From Laburnicola sp. R22_1 (lineage: Eukaryota > Ascomycota > Dothideomycetes > Pleosporales > Didymosphaeriaceae): DNA of 64,000 nucleotides. Both the position numbers and the translations under genes were made by a program. The stretch spans positions 744,001 through 808,000 of the forward strand of contig JACONQ010000016.1 in assembly GCA_014281115.1 (NCBI GenBank). Reading direction: 5' to 3'. Position 1 is the stretch's first letter. Every line of letters starts with the position of its first letter. The notes under the pieces were generated by a model. That model worked only from the letters and a program-made list of their open reading frames with translations, was not told the origin of the DNA and made no database searches. Positions 57,014 through 64,000 of this stretch are shown piece by piece.

Positions 57014-59682
57014 AATAGAAAATAGGGCAATTAGAAAGGGAAGAAGTAAAAACTATTTAGAAGAGGATATTATAAAAAAGGAAGAACAGATATAGCGTAA
57101 CTAAAAGAACTAAATATTTAAAGAGCTAAGCTTATAGCTTAGCTATTTCTATAAAGCTACAGACTATATAAGAAAACACCCTTAGACCTTTATAATACAA
57201 AGATAGAAAAATTCTAATATTCTAAAAAAATAAATAAAAATACTATTTCTCCCCTATAAACTCGCTCTTGCCTAGATTAGGATTAAGGTCTATCCTCTTA
57301 ATCTTTTTATAAAGAATAGCAATCTAATTAGGGCTAGTTACTATAAAACCTAGAATTTTTTTAATATGCTTTAGAAGAGTAGCAATTTTATAACCTTCTA
57401 ATATCTTGCTAGCGCAGATTATTTCTATAATATCTAGAATAAGCTTAACTAGATCCTAGTAGGGAGGCTCTAGAATAGGTAGAGTAGAAGAAATAAGCAA
57501 CTATAGTATAATATTAGCTAAGAAAGACAAACTTTAAAATTTAGAACTTATAGTAAGTTTATTAAAAGGAATATTAGAAAGATAAACATCGCAGACCTTT
57601 TAGTATATAGTATAACGCTATAAGGAAAAGCTATAGGTATGCTAAAAACGTATTAAAAAAAGTAAAATAGCTTAGAGACAAATTAGTTAGGCTAGTAACT
57701 ATTTATTAGCACGTGTAAATTAGCCCCTCCTACTAGAGGTAGTTAATTATAAGATATACTAGGTACTAAAGTAATAATATAATACGCAGCTATCTACGCG
57801 CATATAATATAAAATCTATAACTAGAAATTAAGTATTTATCTATCTATTACATAATATATTTAATTGTTGCGCAAGACCTTAAGGTCGCCATATCTATTT
57901 CTTACCCTAAAGACGCCATCGCTATTGCTACTAGACGTGCAGTATTACGCCCCTACCTAGGAGACGCAAATAACAACATAGCTAGGTACAACGCAGCTAG
58001 GTATAATAGTTAGATACTACTTAATAATAAAAACTATATAGTCTCTACTAAGGACCTATATAGTAAGTAGATAGCTACTATAGAATTAGATTGCTATATT
58101 AAGCAGAATATAGATATTAGTAAGCAAAAGCCTAGAATTAAAGATAGAATAAGTCTTATAATATAGATTGCCCTATACTAGTTTAGGTGCAAGGTGCTTA
58201 TAACTATTAAAAATAAGAACTAAAAAATATGGATATTTTTATAAAGTAAGAGTCTAGGCTAGCGGCTATATACTACTATATAGCTTATAGGAGCAATTAT
58301 TACTAAGGGCTATAAGTAATATTAGATCTCTAATTAATAGCTTATTACTTCTATAATAATAGCTATACTAAGTAGGTGCTAGAGACATAGAGGATATATA
58401 GATACGCGCTTATACTATAGAATTTCTATAGGAGACAAGTAGAGTATTAGCTAGGTGTCTAGAGGTTAATAGGTTAATAGATTATTAGCGAAGAATAGTA
58501 GGGTGCTATTTAGTATTAGGAGTAGGCGTGCGCGTAATTTATTATATATTATAGTAGTAGAGCGTACGTTTAGGGGTTCTAAGTAGTTAATTATCTAGTA
58601 ACGCAGTAAAAGATTAAAAGGTAGGTGTTAACTATCTAGTAATATAGCAGGTAGGTGGGTAGATAGGATGTTATTATTATAGGTTGTCTTAAAAGCTAGG
58701 GGGAGACGTCGGAAAAACTTTAACGCGCTCCAGTCCTAGGGCTTAGCGCTCGCACATAACGTTACGTTATATAACGTTACGTAGGCACCATAACGCAATA
58801 AAAAACGCAATAATTAAATGCAGTGGGGCTACTTAAAAACCAAATAAGTAAAGGTAGTTTATACTCTTGCCTAGGAGGGATTAAAAAGAATATAAAAGAT
58901 AGTATAAGTATTTTACTAAACTATAACAATCTAATATAAAAGTTCTATATCCTATCTAGAATATCTAGTATTAGTATTATCTATTTTCTAGGGCTTAACT
59001 TAAGCACTCTAGATAGTAGAGCTATACTTATAAATAAAAATATTAAGATAAGCTTACTAAAGATTAATAAGAGACTTACTAGTATAACTATTACTATAGA
59101 GAATATATTTTAAAATAAGATTAGTAAACTTAGTTTTAGTAAAGTTCTTTTATAAGCTATTCTAGACCTAAGATATAAATTAGTAAAAAGAGGTTAACTA
59201 GAATATTATTATATCTTACCTAAGCACTTACTAGAGTAGACAATATAAGCCTTATAGTTATACTTTTTTCTATAAGCCTCTACGCATAGAGAATAAGCTA
59301 CTTAAGGTAGCGCTAGTAAGACTTTTACAAATATAGGTAGTTTTAAAAATAAAGTTCTTAAGTATTATATTAATAGCCTTAAGAGTTTTTTAATTATAGC
59401 TTAAGTCCTTAAAGAACTACTTAAAATTAGTAAGAAATAATATAAAAGAACTAAGAAACTAATTCTATAATAGTCCTCTATAGTCTTATTGCGCATAAAC
59501 TCCTTAAGGTTCTTAGCACTATAGAAATCTAAAGTAGGAAGCAAAGGCTTACTATTATAAAGGGAAGTACTATAAGTTATTATCTTTATAGGAAAATACT
59601 AAGTTATAGTTAAGCTAGACTTTAGATACTTACTTAGAGTTATAAAGGCTAGTGTAAGGCGTTGCTTATTAGTTCTAATTAT
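57014..59682. other. AT-rich RIP'd sequence, unassigned
   Basis: No domain recognised. A partly open plus-strand stretch at 57,900-58,200 (RAVLRPYLGDANNNIARYN-like) could be a decayed gene. A short patch at 58,690-58,850 has normal composition and includes the 14-bp palindrome ACGTTATATAACGT at 58,764-58,777. Confidence 0.45.
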
Positions 59683-59788
59683 GGTTTTTTTTTGTTTTTT
59701 TTTGCGACTAAGAGGTTTCTAATAAAAATATTACAATAATAGCAGATATCCCTCCTACTGTTGTATACACAGAAAAGCGTTTTAGAGC
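59683..59788 (-). mobile_element. R2 copy, 5'-truncated, with long oligo(A) end
   Basis: On the minus strand it ends GTCGC, nine A, C, nine A. It lacks about 25 bases present at the other end of full copies. Flanks TCTAATTAT and TCTAACTAT (59,674-59,682 and 59,789-59,797) differ by one C/T. Confidence 0.78.
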
Positions 59789-60323
59789 TCTAACTATAAT
59801 AGAAATTAATAATAAGAAAGATAGTAGAAATAGTATAAAAGTAGAAGTAGTAATAGAAGTGTAGCGTAATATTAATAGGGAGCGTTATAGATATAGTAGT
59901 AGAGTAAAAAAGGAAAGTAAAACTAAGGTAAATACCTTTTTATTTACTTTAACTAGAGCAAATAATACTAGCGCAAATTCTTAACTAAAATAGGTAGCTA
60001 TACTATAAAAACTAAGAGGTATAAATATAAATATATTAGATATAATAATTATATTACCCTATAGAATCTATAAAATATAAATACAAACGCATTAGATATA
60101 ATAACTAGATTGCCTTACTAAAGATAAAAGAATAGAAGTCTAGTACTCTCTATAGCTAAGGTATACTTAGAATCTTATAGAGGCTTAAAGCACTATTACT
60201 AGTACACGTAGTATTAGATTTATCCTTAAAACTTTAGGCGCGCAAAAGGGGGATTAGTGCTACTACTATAGAAAGTATAGAATATATTACTAGGGTTTTT
60301 TAGGGGGAGAGGGCAGAGGAATA

Positions 60324-60499
60324 TATAAGGAGCTAAGCGCCCTTCTATAGTTACTTAGCCTCCTATCTTAAGGTTCTAGGTCTACGCTTCTACTAAGCTA
60401 GGAGTATATATATGTCTATAGCTAGAGTTACTATTAAACCCTATTAAATTTATAAGTTTACTTAGGTAACTCTAACCTTATAGTCCAAAGCCCCTTATA
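60324..60499 (+). repeat. Solo LTR of the Gypsy family (176 bp)
   Basis: Matches 44,760-44,935 over its whole length, with only transitions and a few small differences. No internal Gypsy sequence adjoins it. Flanking 5-mers do not match. Confidence 0.78.
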
Positions 60500-60539
60500 A
60501 TCTTTACTCTTACTAATTTATAGTTAAGAGTTAGTTAAC

Positions 60540-61070
60540 TACTAATTAATATTAAATAGTTACTCTATAGCTAGATATATAGATATTAATATCTAATACT
60601 CTATACTAGTAAGTATAGAGGGTGTATAGAATAATTATATAAGAAAAGGAAATAATATAATAAAACTAACTTTTATATTAATTGCTTATATTTAAAAGGA
60701 GTGCAGATAGAAAGGGGAAGATTCTATAGCATATAGACTATAGCGCATAGGCATTATATAATCTCTATATAATGCTATTATATGGCAATATTAAAACCTT
60801 AATATCCTTAGATGTCCTTGCCTATATATTATATAGATATTTATAGTATATAAGCTTTTACTTAGTATATATTACTTATAAGTAGTATATAAATCTATTA
60901 ATATAATAGCTATTACTTTTAGTAATATCTTTAGAAATAATAAAGAGAAAGATAATAGTTATAGTATTATACTAGTTATAGCACTAGCGCTATTTTATCT
61001 TCTCTTTTACTTTAAACTAATATAGTAATATAGCCTTATTATATATTATATATAGATTTTTTTACTTAAA
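60540..61070. repeat. R4 unclassified dispersed repeat, copy 2
   Basis: The left 295 bases match 38,775-39,075. The right 225 bases match 62,255-62,460. Confidence 0.65.
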
Positions 61071-61335
61071 ATAAAAGTATAAACTACCTCTACTTATTAG
61101 TTTTTAAGTAGCCCTACTATATTTAATTGCTATTTTTTATTATATTTCTAGCACCTATATAATATTATATAATATTATATATAGCTAGTGGTCGTATTGT
61201 TTATTTAGTATTAATTACCTTTTTAATATATTTTTTAAATTAAGCCTACGTAGGTTAGGATAAAAAGGCCGCTCTAGTCCAGCGCCTAAAAATATAGTCT
61301 ACTCCTAGTCTCTACTAATATTAAAGATCTTTATC

Positions 61336-61500
61336 GTGTGGAGATTCTAACTAAGGTCGAGTCTGCACTATACATAGAGAGGAGTAAAATAGAAGGCACT
61401 AAAACCTAGTACCTAGCACATAGTAATAGTAATAAAATATACATAAAATAATAATAATTTTGTTATTAACTTTCTATATAACAGTATTAACAATAGTAGT
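61336..61500 (+). mobile_element. R3 copy 3
   Basis: Opposite orientation to the Copia-2 copies; begins ATATTAAAGATCTTT and ends TATAACAG. TTAATAYT occurs at both edges. GGTCGAGTCTGC stands where copy 1 has the B-box-like block. Confidence 0.72.
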
Positions 61501-61682
61501 TAATAGATAGTTAGGTATAACTAAGTTATATATTATCTTATTATAATTGTCGTCATTATTGTTGCAGCAAAAAATATCGCTAAAGAAATTATTAATTACG
61601 TAACACGGTGGTCGGTTAAACAGCCGGCCCGGAATCACGTAACATTACGAATTAACCCCGGGGAGAAGTCTCTACTAAAATA
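61501..61682. other. Short patch of near-normal composition in the RIP'd tract
   Basis: About 61,557-61,680 has CG-containing sequence (GCCGGCCCGG, CCCCGGGGAG) not found nearby. No feature recognised. It could be the end of an un-RIP'd insertion or a unique remnant. Confidence 0.35.
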
Positions 61683-61694
61683 ATAATAGTTTAT

Positions 61695-61800
61695 GTGTGT
61701 GGCGTTTATATTAACTATCTAGGGGTAGCATAACAAAGGCTTTTATCTTAAATAACATAATAAAAAAAGTAGAGCCCTCTGCTTAGTAATTAAAAAGAGT
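61695..61800 (-). mobile_element. R1 copy, 106 bp, with 12-bp target duplication
   Basis: Flanks ATAATAGTTTAT (61,683-61,694 and 61,801-61,812). On the minus strand it starts at ACTCTTTTTAATTAC, so it is truncated about 20 bases further in than the 56,880 copy. Confidence 0.82.
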
Positions 61801-62019
61801 ATAATAGTTTATAAGGATAGTTTATAAATTACGCACTTACTCTATTCTTTATAAGCGCTCTAATACTATTAATTTACTTAAAGCGTGCACAAAAACCTAA
61901 CTTTTACTTTCTTACTTTTATTAGTAACTATACTATATTTGTGTGCTACTTATATAGCATACTTATATATTACGCCTATAGTTACTAATCTATTACTAGC
62001 CTAACTAGTATACTAGGAC

Positions 62020-62460
62020 TACCTTATATAGGGTAAGGTATACCTTTTACTTCCTATTAGTAATACTCTAAATAGAGCGGTATTTTAGTATAAATCTAGC
62101 AACTTTAAGCAGATAGATTATTAGAGCGTACTTTTAGGCAGTGTTAGCATTAGTATTAGCATTAGCACTAGGGCCTAACAAATAGTAGAAAATAGAGCAA
62201 TAGTATATTTCTTATTAAGATTAACCTTAATATAGAGATAGAGTGTTAGTATACCTATAGTATATATAAGCTTCTACCTAGTATATATTACTTATAAGTA
62301 ATACACAAACTTACTAATATAGCTATTACTTTTAGTAATCTTTAAGAATAATAGTAGAGAGAGAAAATAGTGCAATGCACCTTTTTATTCCCTTTGCTCT
62401 AAACTAGTATTGTAATATAGCCTTACCTATAGTTTTATATATAGATTTTTTTAGTTAGAG
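62020..62460. repeat. R4 unclassified dispersed repeat, internally shortened copy 3
   Basis: Joins the left part seen at 38,600-38,770 to the right part seen at 60,840-61,070, without the 295 bases that lie between in the other copies. Confidence 0.65.
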
Positions 62461-62502
62461 TAGGCGCGCCAAGCTTGCTTAGTAAGCTTATACTACACTA
62501 AC

Positions 62503-62612
62503 CCTTTTTATTAACACCTTAAAATGCTTTTCTATGTATATAATAGTAGGAGAAATAACTGCTATTATTATAATATTTTTATTAAAAATTTCTTAGTCGT
62601 AAAAAAACTATG
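62503..62612 (+). mobile_element. R2 copy
   Basis: Starts near CCCTTTTTATTAACACC and ends TTAGTCGT plus seven A. No clear target duplication. Confidence 0.68.
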
Positions 62613-63693
62613 ACTATTAGAGAATGGGTAGTAGAGTAATATAGAGTATAATAAGAGGTAACTAAGTATATTAGATAGTAATAATAAATAAAATAAATTA
62701 CTATAGGATAAAGATCTTCTATAAGTAATATTTTATACTAAAGGTTACTTAACCTATTTAACTTTAGTATATATTTAAATTTTATAATATTATCTGCCTT
62801 TTTATAATTACTTTTACCCTAAAAGCGCTTTAGTATACTAAAATAGCTTTTATAGTTACTAACTAGCGCTATATATCTCTTTTAGTTAAAAGATATATTT
62901 ATCTATACTTTAAGAACTTAAGTATTCTTATATAAAGCTATAGTTATAATTAGACGAAGTAACTAGCTATTTAGAAATTGCTAGAGTAAATAAGTAAAGA
63001 TAAATAAAGATTTAATAAAAGTAGTATAAGTATTTATAATAAGAAACTAATAAAAAATTATACTAGTTTTAATTAGGTAAGTAAGGTATTTATAGTATAC
63101 TATATCTTACGCTTTGTTTTAAATACTATACTACTTAATTTTAGTAAGTAGTCTAACTTTTACTACACTTACTTATAGTATAGTAATAGGCTAAACTAAC
63201 TAGTAGTAGAGTATAATTATTACTAGATTTCATTTTTTTACTAGCTTTCTAATTTTTTTCTTTACTTACATACTAGCTTTTTTTGTATAAACAAAGTCGC
63301 ATTCCCCAGCTATACTTTAGTAAAAGAAATAACTAGCTATAGCCTATTTTTCTGTGTACTAGCTCTTAGCAAAAAAATCTTAAATACACGTAACTAAGTT
63401 AATAACGCGCTTATTATTTAGTACCCCGCAAGGCCGTTACGTACACTAATAGGGTCGACTTAACTAAAGATTAAGTTATTTAGTACCTATAATTAGATAG
63501 CTACTAAAGAATTTAAAACTAGTATAGATAACTGGCTAAGTAATATTAGCTATCTAGTCTATTTACTATAAGATATAGTTAAGGCAGGTCTACTAAAAGA
63601 CTAGATTAATTATACTATTTTAAAAGTTATAACTAATAATTTATTTAAGCTATATATAATTTTTATATAACTCTTTATTTTTAAATATAAAAC
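62613..63693. other. AT-rich RIP'd sequence, unassigned
   Basis: No coding signal or repeat partner recognised in the window. The patch 63,290-63,480 is slightly richer in CG. Confidence 0.4.
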
Positions 63694-63707
63694 TATTCTT
63701 TTATATA

Positions 63708-63818
63708 GTTTTTTATAACTAAGAGATTTCTAGTAAAAATATTATAATAATAGTAGTTATTTCTCCTACTATTATTAACACAGAAAAGCGTTTTAAGATA
63801 GTATTAATAAAAAGAAGT
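63708..63818 (-). mobile_element. R2 copy, 111 bp, with 14-bp target duplication
   Basis: Perfect flanks TATTCTTTTATATA (63,694-63,707 and 63,819-63,832). Confidence 0.84.
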
Positions 63819-63902
63819 TATTCTTTTATATAAAGGCCTAAGTAATAATATAATAATATTTATATAATAATAATAGTTTCTTACTATTATATTATTAGTA
63901 TC

Positions 63903-64000
63903 ACGCTCTTTTTAACTACTGAGTAGAAGGCTCTGCTTTTTTATTATATTATTTCAGATAAAAGCCTTTGCTATTCTACTCCTAGATAGTTAATTAATAA
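63903..64000 (+). mobile_element. R1 copy, cut by the window end
   Basis: Begins CACGCTCTTTTTAAC and runs to the last base with GATAGTTAATTAATAA. The right flank is outside the window. Confidence 0.7.

Overview
The window looks like a filamentous ascomycete (Pezizomycotina) genome. Evidence: introns of 53-98 nt with GT..AG ends, a fungal multimodular NRPS, pogo/Fot1, Tc1, Copia and Gypsy elements, and very long stretches rich in TA with TAG/TAA stops in every frame. The excess of C-to-T and G-to-A differences between repeat copies is what repeat-induced point mutation (RIP) leaves. I cannot place it below subphylum with confidence.

Layout. 1-18,510 is the 3' part of one plus-strand NRPS gene, now a pseudogene. 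It has two tandem copies of a bimodule (C-A-T then C-A-NMT-T, period about 7.7 kb) and a terminal condensation-like domain. The left copy is saturated with RIP-type changes. These fade along the right copy until the last 1.75 kb is an open frame. A 691-bp LTR miniature (1,064-1,754) and a 1.79-kb pogo-like transposon (1,767-3,556) sit 12 bp apart in the adenylation A3 motif of the left copy; both are nearly free of RIP and so arrived later. 18,511-19,870 has ordinary composition but no gene I recognise. 19,875-31,700 is transposon debris: a pogo remnant, a full Copia element with 219-bp LTRs (20,814-25,694), a minisatellite, and a pogo-like element (27,104-30,862) with a second one nested in its transposase (28,395-30,308).

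31,700-36,960 is an island of normal composition holding the only two intact genes: a 262-aa FMN-binding split-barrel protein (4 introns) and a 557-aa cytochrome P450 (2 introns), both on the minus strand. The border at about 36,955 is abrupt.

36,960-64,000 is AT-rich RIP'd repeat: a minus-strand Copia (about 39,640-44,300), a plus-strand Gypsy with chromodomain (44,760 to about 50,757), and a 1.33-kb Tc1 element. It also holds a three-level nest, in which pogo P4 lies in pogo P3, which lies in a copy of an unclassified 1.1-kb element X.

The least expected content is a set of very short dispersed sequences, scattered mainly between 31,100 and 64,000, flanked by 9-14 bp direct repeats that can be read base by base: element X with its truncated and internally deleted derivatives (R1), an oligo(A)-ended family of about 110 bp (R2), and a 182-bp family (R3). 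They behave like non-LTR retroposons or SINEs and match nothing I can name.
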